Assembly (NCBI GenBank): GCA_049997955.1
Contig: JAEBDY010000001.1
Location: forward strand, 620,001 to 684,000
Reading direction: 5' to 3'
DNA length: 64,000 nucleotides
Origin: Umezawaea sp049997955
GTDB lineage: Bacteria; Actinomycetota; Actinomycetes; Mycobacteriales; Pseudonocardiaceae
Made by a program: the position numbers and the translations under genes. Below, piece after piece: positions 17,741-25,440 of the stretch (its first letter is position 1; each line of letters begins with the position of its first letter). The notes below the pieces were generated by a model that searched no databases, was not told the DNA's origin, and worked only from the letters and a program-made list of their open reading frames with translations.

Positions 17741-19141
17741 TCAATCGAGGTCGTCGTGGCGCATGAGCTGGCGGCCGGACTCCGTGATGGACCCCGAGAG
17801 CGACGGGTAGACGGAGAACGTGGTGGCCAGGTCTTCCACCGTGAGCTGATTCTGCACCGACAGCGCGATGGGCAGGATCAGTTCGCTCGCGTTCGGGGCC
17901 ACCACGACGCCGCCGATGACCACGCCGGTGGCCGGGCGGCAGAACAGCTTCACGAAGCCGCGGCGCAGACCCTCCATCTTGGCGCGGGGGTTCGTGGCCA
18001 GGGGCAGCATGATCGTGCGGGCCGGGACCTTGCCGGAGTCGATCGCGTGCTGGCTGATGCCGACGTTCGCGATCTCCGGGTTGGTGAAGACGTTCGCGGC
18101 GACCGTCTTGAGCTTGACCGGGCTGACGCCCTCGCCCAGCGCGTGCCACATCGCGATGCGGCCCTGCATGGCCGCGACCGACGCGAGCAGCATCAGGCCG
18201 GTGCAGTCGCCTGCCGCGTAGACGCCGGACACGTTCGTGCGCGACACCCGGTCGACCGGGATGTACCCGCCGCGACCCAGCTCGATGCCGATCTTGTCCA
18301 GGCCGATGTCCGCGGTGTTCGGGACCGAGCCGACCGCCATCAGGGCGTGGCTGGCCTCCAGCACGCGGCCGTCCTCCAGGTGGATCTTCACGCCGTCGCC
18401 GACGTTCTCCACCTTGTCCGCCCGCGCGTGCTTCACCACGGCCGTGCCGCGCTCGGCGAACACGTCCTCCAGCACCGCGGCGGCGTCCGCGTCCTCGTGC
18501 GGCAGCACCCGGTCGCGGCTGGACACCATGGTGACCTTGACGCCCAGTTCGGTGTACGCCGAAGCGAACTCGACACCCGTGACACCGGAGCCGACGACGG
18601 CCAGGTGCTCGGGGAGTTCGGGGAGGTCGTAGATCTGCCGCCAGTTCAGGACGCGCTTGCCGTCCGGTTCCGAGCCGGGCAACACGCGCGGGGTCGCACC
18701 TGTGGCGATCAACACCACGTCGGCCGCCAGCGTCTCGCTCTCGCCGTTCGAGTCGACCACGACCCGGTGCTGCGCGAGACCACGCGTGTCGTCGCAGAAC
18801 TTCGCCGTGCCGTTGATGATCCGGACACCCTCGCGCTGGAGCCGCGCGCGGATGTCGGCGGACTGCGCGAGCGCAAGCCCCTTCACCCGACCGTGTACGA
18901 CCGGAAGGTCCACTTCGGCGGCGTTGTCGTCGGTGTGAATGCCCAGCTCACCGGCATTGCGGAACGCGCTGCGGCCACCGGCGGACGCGATGAAGGTCTT
19001 GGAGGGAACGCAGTCGTAGAGCACGCAGGCGCCACCGACGCCGTCGCTCTCGACGACCGTGACTTCGGCCCCGTGCTGAGCTGCGACGAGAGCGGCTTCA
19101 TAGCCTGCGGGGCCGCCGCCCATGATGACGATGCGGGTCAC
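17741..19141 (-). CDS. lpdA: NAD(P)H-quinone reductase LpdA (dihydrolipoamide dehydrogenase-like flavoprotein)
   Basis: This is a flavoprotein disulfide-reductase relative, 466 residues. It has the FAD motif IVIMGGGPAGYEAA at the N-terminus, the NAD motif VVGSGVTGVEFASAY near residue 180, and AAGDCTGLMLLASVAAMQG before the interface domain. The C-terminus (VYPSLSGSITESGRQLM) lacks the His-Glu catalytic dyad of true dihydrolipoamide dehydrogenases, matching M. tuberculosis LpdA (Rv3303c), which reduces quinones. Unlike the mycobacterial protein as I remember it, a Cys-x4-Cys pair is present in GGACVLYDCVPSK. GTG 19141 has AGGAGG seven bases upstream. It is divergent from the gene at 19261, the Rv3303c-Rv3304 arrangement. 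Confidence 0.88.
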   Translation of the reverse strand: MTRIVIMGGGPAGYEAALVAAQHGAEVTVVESDGVGGACVLYDCVPSKTFIASAGGRSAFRNAGELGIHTDDNAAEVDLPVVHGRVKGLALAQSADIRARLQREGVRIINGTAKFCDDTRGLAQHRVVVDSNGESETLAADVVLIATGATPRVLPGSEPDGKRVLNWRQIYDLPELPEHLAVVGSGVTGVEFASAYTELGVKVTMVSSRDRVLPHEDADAAAVLEDVFAERGTAVVKHARADKVENVGDGVKIHLEDGRVLEASHALMAVGSVPNTADIGLDKIGIELGRGGYIPVDRVSRTNVSGVYAAGDCTGLMLLASVAAMQGRIAMWHALGEGVSPVKLKTVAANVFTNPEIANVGISQHAIDSGKVPARTIMLPLATNPRAKMEGLRRGFVKLFCRPATGVVIGGVVVAPNASELILPIALSVQNQLTVEDLATTFSVYPSLSGSITESGRQLMRHDDLD

Positions 19142-19260
19142 GCGAGATCCTCCTCAGACAGCGGCAACGGCCGCGCACAACCGTACGCGGTCGGGTCGTT
19201 GTCCGTGTCGTCCGGTCTTGGGTTCCTCAAGGTGATCGCCGTGTCGCTAGGCTGTCGGTC

Positions 19261-19710
19261 GTGCCGCTCTATGCCGCGTACGGGTCGAACATGGATCCGA
19301 ACCAGATGATGGAGCGAGCCCCCTACTCCCCGATGGCGGGGACTGGCTGGCTCGCTGGTTGGCGTCTGTCGTTCGGTGGCGAGGACCTCGGCTGGGAGGG
19401 CGCGCTCGCCACCATCGTCGAGGACCCCGACAACCAGACCTTCGCCGTCCTCTACGACGTGTCCCCCCGCGACGAGTCGCGGTTGGACCGTTGGGAAGGA
19501 GCGCTGGGTCTCTACAAGAAGATCCGCCTGAGGGTGCAAACCCTGGAGGGTTCCGTCGTCGCCTGGCTGTACGTCCTCGACGCGTACGAGGGCGGACTCC
19601 CGTCGGCCCGGTACCTGGGGGTCGTCGCGGACGCGGCGGAAGCGGCGGGGGCTCCTGACGACTACGTGGCGGACCTCCGCACCAAGCCCTGTCGGGGTAT
19701 CGGGTCCTGA
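19261..19710 (+). CDS. Gamma-glutamylcyclotransferase-fold protein (AIG2-like)
   Basis: The 149-residue product begins YAAYGSNM, the substrate-binding loop of the gamma-glutamylcyclotransferase/AIG2 fold, and continues through a DPDNQTFAVLYDVSPRDE region with an acidic active-site candidate in the DRWEG segment. The family cleaves gamma-glutamyl amine bonds or forms 5-oxoproline, but the substrate of this branch is not known. GTG 19261 is leaderless by context: TAGGCT (19248-19253) ends seven bases before it. It corresponds in position to M. tuberculosis Rv3304 beside lpdA. The 3' side opens into a kilobase of repeat-rich non-coding DNA. Confidence 0.8.
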   Translation: MPLYAAYGSNMDPNQMMERAPYSPMAGTGWLAGWRLSFGGEDLGWEGALATIVEDPDNQTFAVLYDVSPRDESRLDRWEGALGLYKKIRLRVQTLEGSVVAWLYVLDAYEGGLPSARYLGVVADAAEAAGAPDDYVADLRTKPCRGIGS

Positions 19711-20123
19711 TCCGCCCGTAGGGCGGGGTGGTTGTCGGTTCGTTGGGTGGTGGCCTTCGGCCTACCGGGCGGAGTCGGCGGCTCGCAGCTCGTCACGCTT
19801 TCGCCGGTGGCCTTCGGCCTACCGAACTGAAGCCGCTGACCTTTTCACCTGCTGAGCTGGGCTTGCTGCCTGCTGGTCCTTGGCCGGATGGCTGCTGGGC
19901 CTTGGCTAGGTGGCCTGGCTGCCTACTGGACTTCGGCTGGTGACTTGCTACCTGCTGAGGGCAAGCCGGTGACCCGCTTCCTGCCGGGCTTGGGCTAGTT
20001 AGGCCCTTTCTTACCGTGCCTTGGGTAGTGGGCAATTTCCTGCTGGGCCTTTGACTGGCGAGCCCTTCTTACTGGGCTTCGGCTGGTGGCGCACGGCTTG
20101 CCGAGCGTGCGCGACTCGCGGCG
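19711..20123. repeat. Degenerate CTTCGGCT/CTTGGCT repeat region, no gene
   Basis: This stretch has no convincing coding sequence. It contains many imperfect copies of a roughly 20-base phrase of the form TRCTGGRCTTSGGCTRGTG at irregular spacing, for example near 19890, 19920, 19985, 20045 and 20075, and two copies of GGTGGCCTTCGGCCTACCG near 19747 and 19805. Composition is more T-rich than the coding neighbours. It leads directly into hairpin elements A1 and B1. Confidence 0.5.
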
Positions 20124-20237
20124 CGGCCGGCTTTACTTGGGGGATTTGACCCTAAATTGGTGATCGGGCAGGCTTTTGGGACTGCCCTTTTAGCCCGATC
20201 AAGGGTCAAATCGAGGGGCCCCAAGTCAAGCCGGCCG
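20124..20237 (+). repeat. Hairpin element A, copy 1
   Basis: This 114-base element is a nearly complete inverted repeat. Outer arms 20124-20142 and 20219-20237 pair over 19 bases with one T/C mismatch; middle arms 20143-20153 and 20202-20212 pair perfectly; an inner GATCGGGC (20162-20169) pairs with 20193-20200. GGGCAG/CTGCCC (20166-20171/20182-20187) offers a competing pairing. The core 70 bases are almost identical to copy 2 at 33 kb, while the outer arms differ by paired substitutions. It lies between convergent genes. Confidence 0.85.
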
Positions 20238-20309
20238 TGGGTCCGGATCACCTGCTGCGCTACCTGTTGTGCGTCTTCGGATGCGGTGGGGCGGCGGGGG
20301 CAGTCCGGT

Positions 20310-20416
20310 CTCACCCCGATCGCGGATTATTTCGATGGCCCTTCCGCTTTGTCAAGGCGGGAAAGATGCCTTGACAAAGCGGAAGGGCCATGAAGTGCGC
20401 TCAGGATCGGGGTGAG
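20310..20416 (+). repeat. Hairpin element B, copy 1
   Basis: A perfect 24-base stem (20335-20358 with 20368-20391) closes the nine-base loop GGGAAAGAT. A second, concentric stem CTCACCCCGATC (20310-20321 with 20405-20416) surrounds a 13/13-base internal loop, so the whole 107 bases form one long hairpin. The loop and the adjoining TTTGTCAAGGC arm are identical in copies at 33.5 and 44.8 kb. It lies 73 bases after element A copy 1. Confidence 0.85.
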
Positions 20417-20448
20417 GCCGGGGAGTGGGTTCGAACGCGGTGGAGTCG

Positions 20449-20575
20449 GGTTGCGTTCGGGGCCGAGTCTGGGCCGGGGGCCGGTGGGATCGGTTGCGTT
20501 CGGGGTGGAGTTCGGGCCGGGGGCCGGTGAGGTCTGGTTGGGTTCGGAATGAGATTGGCCGGGGGCACCTGGATC
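20449..20575. repeat. 43-44-bp degenerate tandem repeat, about 2.7 units
   Basis: Units beginning GGTTGCGTTCGG or GGTTGGGTTCGG start at 20449, 20492 and 20536 and share GGGCCGGGGGCCGGTG in the first two. The rest of 20576-20786 holds G-rich sequence without a gene that I can support. Confidence 0.55.
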
Positions 20576-20786
20576 GGGCAGAGGCGAATTCGGGCGAGGG
20601 CCGGGCAGGCTGGCTTGCCCTGTGGGTCTTGTTGTCGGGGCCACTTGCCTTGGTATGCATCCGGGTGCCACTTGGGCCGGGGCACTCAGGTCGGATTGGT
20701 GCCCATAGGTCAGCCCAGGACCGCTTACCCCGGTCAGTGTCGTAACTGGACCCGAGCACCCTCCCTCGGGCCGCGCCAGCCCCGAC

Positions 20787-21587
20787 CTACTCCTGTCCGG
20801 TCAACAGCTCCGTCAGGTGGTGCTCCAACCGTCGGTGGTCCACGGGTGACACGGTGCTCCACGGCTGCTGACCTGGGCTGGCACGGCGCATCTGGACGTA
20901 CCGCCCCTCTGGCGTGTCGTAGAACGCGACCACGCGTTCCGGGCGCCTGCGTTTGCCCCACTTGTCCCGTGCGGCCGCGCCGAACTGGCCCCGGTTGTTC
21001 GCGGCTCGCATCATTTCCGCGAGCGTGTGCGCGTCGTCGCGGCGGATGCCGCGTGCGTTCAGGGCGTTTTCCAGCTCTTCCGGGGTGCGGGCCGCGGCTG
21101 CCGCCGCGTCCAGGTCCGCGCTGGGCAGCGTGATCGAGTGGCCTGGGCCCGCGGGGGCTTGGGGCAGTACCGACAGGGCTTCTCGGGGGAGGCTTTCGCC
21201 CGAGGCCGCGCGCAGCGTGAGCTGGTCGCCGTCCAGCACGGCGAGCACGCCGGACTGGCCCTTGGTCGCCGCCAGCACGCGGACGCTCCTGCCCAGCCAG
21301 AGCCTGCCGTCGATCTCGCTCTGCGGGCGGTTGAGCAGGTGCAGGAGGTCTTCCAGCACGGGGTCCAGCGATACCGGTTTGCCCAGTCCCCGGCGTTCCA
21401 GGCTCGACCACGCCGTGCGCTCCAACTCGGCGCGTTCGGCGTGGGTCTTGCCCGGTGACGGCACCTTCAGCACCAGCGGCATGATCTCCAGCCGCAGGTG
21501 CTCCCACAGCACGTCGAACTCCAGTGCCGAGATGGTGACCGGTTCGCGCAGGTCGGTCGTGCCCAGGTCCATTCCGAACATCGTCAT
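20787..21587 (-). CDS. EspG-family ESX secretion-associated chaperone-like protein
   Basis: The 266-residue product resembles the EspG family, cytosolic chaperones that bind PE-PPE or PPE-like type VII substrates. The N-terminus (ISALEFDVLWEHL) and the alternating strand pattern through RSVRVLAATKG and SGVLAVLDGDQLTLRA fit that fold, as does a basic KWGKRRRPERVVAFYDTPEGRYV region near the end. Its ATG lies at 21587-21585, one base overlapping the stop of the PPE-like gene (TGATG), so chaperone and putative client are translationally coupled. No ESX ATPase or channel gene is present in this window, so secretion must use machinery encoded elsewhere. Confidence 0.8.
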   Translation of the reverse strand: MTMFGMDLGTTDLREPVTISALEFDVLWEHLRLEIMPLVLKVPSPGKTHAERAELERTAWSSLERRGLGKPVSLDPVLEDLLHLLNRPQSEIDGRLWLGRSVRVLAATKGQSGVLAVLDGDQLTLRAASGESLPREALSVLPQAPAGPGHSITLPSADLDAAAAAARTPEELENALNARGIRRDDAHTLAEMMRAANNRGQFGAAARDKWGKRRRPERVVAFYDTPEGRYVQMRRASPGQQPWSTVSPVDHRRLEHHLTELLTGQE

Positions 21588-22870
21588 CAGCTGGTCTGGT
21601 TCTCCCCGATCACCGGTGGCGAGATCATCCCGCCGATGCCGTAGATGTCGTCGGTCTCCCGCAGGTAGTCGGCGGCGTTGTGCTCGCCGTCCTCCTCCCC
21701 GTTGGCGTTGGCGCGACCGCCGACGTTGCCGAACGGGTCGAACGAGCTCTGCATCGGCACCATCGGGGTGGCCCGGCGGTGCACGGTGTCGTTGTCCTGC
21801 GCCGCGCCCGCCGTCACGCCCGCCGAGCCGCCGTGGCCCGGGGTCGCGGCGTGGTGCGGCGACGGGGCGGCGACGGGACCGAACTCGGCTCCGCTGGCGG
21901 CGGTCATGCCCGCCTGCCTGCCCGCTCCGCCGCCCTGACCGCCCACGCGGTCCGGGTTGCCGTCCTCGGAGGCCGAGGCCGCTGTGCCGTCCTTGCGGGA
22001 CTTGGCGTTCAGCCTGCCGCTGATCACGCCACCGCCACCGCCACCGCCACCGCCACCGCTGCCGCCGGAACCGCCGATCACCCCGGACGACGCCGTGCCC
22101 GCACCGGCCCCGGTGCGGGTGGTCCCGGCGGTCCCGGTGGCGGAGGAGCCGGACGTGGTCGAGGCCGCCGCGCCGGTGGAGCTGCCCGTGGGCGCCACGA
22201 CCGGTCGGACGCCCTGCTGGGGCACGGGGCGCACGCCGCCGCCGACACCACCGCGGCTGCCGGAGACCACGCCGTAGTCGCCGCCCATACCGCCGCTGAT
22301 CCCGTGCACGGACCCGAGCGAGGACTGCGAGGCGTTGATCACGAGCTGCGGCGGCTGGTGGAACTGGCCGAGCGTGCTGGTGTTGGTGGTCGTGCTGGAC
22401 GCGTAGGTCGCCATGACCTCGCGGGCGCGCTGCTCGGCGGCGCTGTGCGCCTTCTCCTGCTGCTCGTAGTCGGTCTGGCCGCCGACGAGGTGCGTCAACG
22501 CGCTCAGGAACTTGCCGGGGTCCTCGGCCGTGATCGGCACGGGGGCGGGCATGTCGGAGCGGGCCTTGCTGATGAAGTCGGCCTGCATCTCGGCGGACAC
22601 GCGCATCACGTCGGCGCCGGTGCGGGCGTCGTCCGCCCAGGCGGCGAGCGGGTTGAGACCGGCGCGCGCCGTGTCGGCCGCCCTGCCCTCCCAGCTCGCG
22701 CCGGACTTCAGCACACCGGCGTGCAACTCGCTGTTGATCTCCACGAGTGCCGCCGAGACGCCCTGCCAGCGTTCCATCGACGCGTGCGAGGCCTTCGGCC
22801 CCGGCCCCGCGTTGATCTGCTTGTAGAGCTCCTCGTGGCTGTACCCGTTCCAGCGGTGTCCGTCGGGCAT
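21587..22870 (-). CDS. PPE-like ESX substrate with glycine-rich C-terminus
   Basis: In this 427-residue protein, residues 1-150 are helical and PPE/WXG-like: WNGYSHEELYKQI, a WEGRAADTARAGL turn with the Trp-x-Gly hairpin, and a coiled segment ending TDYEQQEKAHSAAEQRAREVMATYA. The rest is low complexity, rich in Gly, Ser, Thr and Ala, including a run of nine or more glycines near residue 280. The C-terminus ends with a short acidic and polar tail. Such proteins are usually exported by type VII secretion as heterodimers with a small partner, here probably the product of 22914-23279. The function outside the cell is unknown. Confidence 0.78.
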   Translation of the reverse strand: MPDGHRWNGYSHEELYKQINAGPGPKASHASMERWQGVSAALVEINSELHAGVLKSGASWEGRAADTARAGLNPLAAWADDARTGADVMRVSAEMQADFISKARSDMPAPVPITAEDPGKFLSALTHLVGGQTDYEQQEKAHSAAEQRAREVMATYASSTTTNTSTLGQFHQPPQLVINASQSSLGSVHGISGGMGGDYGVVSGSRGGVGGGVRPVPQQGVRPVVAPTGSSTGAAASTTSGSSATGTAGTTRTGAGAGTASSGVIGGSGGSGGGGGGGGGGVISGRLNAKSRKDGTAASASEDGNPDRVGGQGGGAGRQAGMTAASGAEFGPVAAPSPHHAATPGHGGSAGVTAGAAQDNDTVHRRATPMVPMQSSFDPFGNVGGRANANGEEDGEHNAADYLRETDDIYGIGGMISPPVIGENQTS

Positions 22871-22913
22871 GAAGATTTCCCCTCGCTTCGCGACCGGCCC
22901 TGCTCCTGCGGTG

Positions 22914-23279
22914 TCAGCAGCCGCTTTGCTTCATCAGACCGGTGGCGTCCTCGTCCATCGCCAGGTACTGCTGTTCGACCAGGTCCAGCGCTTCCATCGC
23001 CGACTTCAGCTGGCGCTGGTAGCTCGTCAGCGCGCCCAGTGCCGAGTCGCCGGACTCGAAGGCGCGCTCGTTGAACTTCTCGGCGGCTTCCACGCTCACG
23101 CCGTCGCCCGCCCAGGGCCGGACCCTGACCTCGGTGACCGCGAGTTCGATCTGCTCGTCCAGTTTCGTCAGCGCGCTGGTGAAGGCGCTGCGAAGACCGG
23201 GGATCGCACCTGGCTCCACCGTGAGCGTGTGGGTGGTCAGGAACGCCTCGACGTCTGCACCACTTACCTCGGACGGCAT
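22914..23279 (-). CDS. Small helical ESX-type protein (putative partner of the PPE-like protein)
   Basis: This gene encodes 121 residues predicted to be mostly alpha-helical. It contains a central RPWAGDGVSVEAAEKFNERAF turn (W-x-G) and ends in a coiled region (LTSYQRQLKSAMEALDLVEQQYLAM). I see no signal peptide. ATG 23279 is chosen over the in-frame start at 23324 because AGGAGG lies five bases upstream of it. The gene ends 44 bases before the PPE-like start on the same strand, the order small partner, PPE-like, EspG-like. It is probably a WXG100/PE-type secretion partner; sequence alone cannot separate this from a DUF family of similar size. Confidence 0.65.
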   Translation of the reverse strand: MPSEVSGADVEAFLTTHTLTVEPGAIPGLRSAFTSALTKLDEQIELAVTEVRVRPWAGDGVSVEAAEKFNERAFESGDSALGALTSYQRQLKSAMEALDLVEQQYLAMDEDATGLMKQSGC

Positions 23280-23372
23280 CCAGGCCTCCTGCGTAACGTC
23301 GTTCTCGGTCGACACTCTAGCCATCTGGGCGGACCACCAGGGAGGGGCTGAACGGAGTTCCCCCCGAGTGGG

Positions 23373-23966
23373 TCAGCGCTGTTCGAGCAAACCGCTCAAC
23401 GCGGCCTCCGCCGCGCGCTCGGCTCCCGCGCAGAGGGTGTCCTGGTTGGCCTTCTTCTCGTTACCGCCGTCCCGGAACATGATGTCCAGGAACTGCCCCT
23501 CGGCCACGTCCACCTCCACGTTGCACACGTCGTCGAGCCCCGGCGTGCGGATGACCATCGCCGGGAACCCGCCGATGGTGGTGAACTCAGGCTCCACCTG
23601 CGCGTTCTCGGACAGCCACACCCCGATGCCCTCCACTGTGACGAGCGCGATGCGCATGACGTTCCCGCTGATGCCACTTCGGTACGAACACACCTTCGAC
23701 TCCCCGAAGGTGGCGTCGACGTAGGCGTTGGGCGCGTGGTCGAGGCTGAGCTGGGCGCGCTGCTCCTCGCTGAGCACCTCGCAGGGGTCGAGGCCGTCCA
23801 GCTTGACCTCCCGCGGTCTCGGCAGCTGCGGGACGGTCGTGGTCGTGGTGGTGGTTTCCGACGGGGGGACCTCGGACCCGTGGTCCGCGGTCGGTTGGGT
23901 CGGCGTCGAACAGCCGAGCAGGATCAGTGCAGGTAGGGCGAGCGCGATAGGCAGGAGACGCCGCAT
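23373..23966 (-). CDS. DUF3558-type lipoprotein
   Basis: The 197-residue product has a signal peptide with lipobox LILLGC (Cys near residue 19), a Thr/Pro linker (TTTTTTTVPQLP) and a domain with four cysteines beginning LDGLDPCEVLSEEQRAQL, which is the DUF3558 pattern of actinobacterial cell-surface lipoproteins. It should be anchored to the outer face of the membrane. The ATG at 23966 has TACCGT eight bases upstream and no Shine-Dalgarno, so it may be leaderless. No biochemical role is established for the family. It sits beside the ESX-type genes but has its own promoter-like site. Confidence 0.82.
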   Translation of the reverse strand: MRRLLPIALALPALILLGCSTPTQPTADHGSEVPPSETTTTTTTVPQLPRPREVKLDGLDPCEVLSEEQRAQLSLDHAPNAYVDATFGESKVCSYRSGISGNVMRIALVTVEGIGVWLSENAQVEPEFTTIGGFPAMVIRTPGLDDVCNVEVDVAEGQFLDIMFRDGGNEKKANQDTLCAGAERAAEAALSGLLEQR

Positions 23967-24015
23967 GGGCGTTTACGGTAGTGCCGGCCAGGGGTGGTTC
24001 CCCGGCTGCGGGTGA

Positions 24016-24561
24016 CTAGTCGGTCGCGAGCCTGGACCAGATCCGCAGGTCGTGGTGCTCCCCGTCGACCAGTTGGGCGCCGCGGAGCAGGCCCTCCGGG
24101 GTGAACCCGGCCTTCTCCGCCACCCTCCGGGAGGAAGTATTTCCCACGGCCTGGCGGTAGCTGATCCGGTGCAGGTCGACGCCCCCGAAGCCGAACCGCA
24201 CCACGGCGGTGGCGGCGTGCACGGCGATCCCGTGCCCGCGGTGCTCGGCGGCGGTCCAGCAGACGAGCTCGGCCGACCGGTTGTGCGGGTCGACGTCCTT
24301 CAGCGCGACCTCGCCGACGGGGTTGCCCAGCAGCTGGTCGCACACCGCCCACGAGTAGCGCTGGTCGCTCTCCCACTGCCAGGTGCGGAACTCCACGTAC
24401 TTGCGCGCGGACTCCGCGTCGGTGACGAGCAGCCCACCCTGCCAGCGGCGGATCTCCGGGTCGGCGAACGCCGCGACCAGCGCCGCGCCGTCGTCGATCC
24501 GGTCGTCGGCGCGCAGCTGCCGCAGGTAGTACTCGCCCGCGTTGATCTCGACTGGCTCCAC
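24016..24561 (-). CDS. GNAT-family N-acetyltransferase (RimJ/RimL-like)
   Basis: This is an acetyl-CoA-dependent acyltransferase of 181 residues. The N-terminal substrate region (YYLRQLRADDRID) is followed by the central beta strands (GNPVGEVALKDVDPHNRSAELVCW), the acetyl-CoA pyrophosphate loop HRGHGIA near residue 112 and the NTSSRRVAEKAGF motif near residue 145 that typifies the RimJ/L branch. GTG 24561 is preceded at six bases by TAATGT (24573-24568), which overlaps the upstream HAD gene's stop. The acceptor (a ribosomal protein N-terminus, a small amine or a drug) cannot be inferred. Confidence 0.88.
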   Translation of the reverse strand: MEPVEINAGEYYLRQLRADDRIDDGAALVAAFADPEIRRWQGGLLVTDAESARKYVEFRTWQWESDQRYSWAVCDQLLGNPVGEVALKDVDPHNRSAELVCWTAAEHRGHGIAVHAATAVVRFGFGGVDLHRISYRQAVGNTSSRRVAEKAGFTPEGLLRGAQLVDGEHHDLRIWSRLATD

Positions 24562-24570
24562 GGGGTCACA

Positions 24571-25440
24571 TTAGCCGTTGTCGCTGGTGAAGCCGTCGTG
24601 CTGCTCGGCGAGCGCGTCGAGCCACGCGCGGCGCGAGCCCGCGGGGCGGCCGTCGGGCGCGGTCAGCAGCTCCACGACCCAGTCGGCCGCCTCGGCGTCG
24701 TCCTCGCCCGCCAGGAGTTCCCTGTGCACGGCGGCGGGCGCCCAGCCCTGCTCGGCCAGCTCCTTCGCCAGCCGGTCGGCGTCCTCGCGCTCGGGCAGCA
24801 CCAGCAGCACCTCGTCGGCCACCACCGGCAGCTCGACGACGGGCGAGTCGTCCAGCAGACCCCGTCGCAGCAACGCCTCGCGCAGCGCGGCCGTCGTCGG
24901 TGTGTGCACGCCGTCGATGCCGGTGGACCGGGCCCCGGCGGCGTTCTCCGCCTTGTCGTCGCAGAACACCGTGCCGCCGGGCGAGTGCTGGAGCACCCGC
25001 AGCGCGCGCCGGAACGCCTCGGGCGACGGCTTCGCCACGCCGATCCGCGCCGACGACACGACGGCGTCGACCTCGCGGTCCAGCCCGAGCAGCCGCAGGT
25101 CCTCGGGCAGCCTGCTGGTGGCGTTGGTGAGCAGCGCGACCCGGCAGCGCTTCCGCGCCTGCCGCACCAGGTCCAGCGCCTCGACCACCACCTCGCCCGG
25201 CCGGGACCACTCCGCCACGGCCGCGGCGGCGCCAGGGGCGTCGAGCCGGTCCACGACGGACGCCCGCCACACCTCGTCCGGCACCGAGCCGGTCAGCGCG
25301 GGTGTGATCAGGTCCGGGGCGAAGCCCGCACGGGCCAGCGCGCCGCGCGGCAGGCCGTGGGCGTCCTCGATCGGGGCGTCCGGCGGGAAGCGCCGCAGCA
25401 CGCCGTCGAGGTCGAGCAGCAGCAGGGTCGGCGGGGTCAG
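24571..25440 (-). CDS. HAD-superfamily hydrolase, probable CTG start
   Basis: This is a haloacid dehalogenase-type phosphatase of 289 residues if translation begins at CTG 25440. The nucleophile motif LLLLDLDGVL is encoded at about residues 5-14; the first ATG/GTG downstream (25401) would delete it. CTG 25440 has GGAGG five bases upstream and overlaps the preceding stop (CTGA). Motif II is LLTNATSRL near residue 100, motif III Lys lies in VAKPSPEAF and motif IV is VFCDDKAENAAGA, so catalysis should be possible. A cap region lies between motifs I and II, and the last 80 residues form an extra helical tail. The substrate is unknown. Confidence 0.8.
   Translation of the reverse strand: MTPPTLLLLDLDGVLRRFPPDAPIEDAHGLPRGALARAGFAPDLITPALTGSVPDEVWRASVVDRLDAPGAAAAVAEWSRPGEVVVEALDLVRQARKRCRVALLTNATSRLPEDLRLLGLDREVDAVVSSARIGVAKPSPEAFRRALRVLQHSPGGTVFCDDKAENAAGARSTGIDGVHTPTTAALREALLRRGLLDDSPVVELPVVADEVLLVLPEREDADRLAKELAEQGWAPAAVHRELLAGEDDAEAADWVVELLTAPDGRPAGSRRAWLDALAEQHDGFTSDNG

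Noticed and set aside
17580..17810. Small plus-strand ORF just after glpK
   Set aside because: Its apparent ribosome site is the end of glpK, it crosses the terminator hairpin and runs into lpdA antisense.
20157..20393. Small ORFs starting MVIGQAFGTALLARSRVKSRG in both element A copies
   Set aside because: Identity follows from the DNA repeat; the frames diverge outside the core, and substitutions follow base pairing, not codon positions.
20425..20445. GGTTCGAAC resembling a tRNA T-loop
   Set aside because: No complementary T-stem, acceptor or anticodon arm can be built around it.
22014..22060. Run of CCGCCA trinucleotide-like repeats
   Set aside because: It is the coding sequence of the polyglycine stretch in the PPE-like protein, not an independent repeat element.
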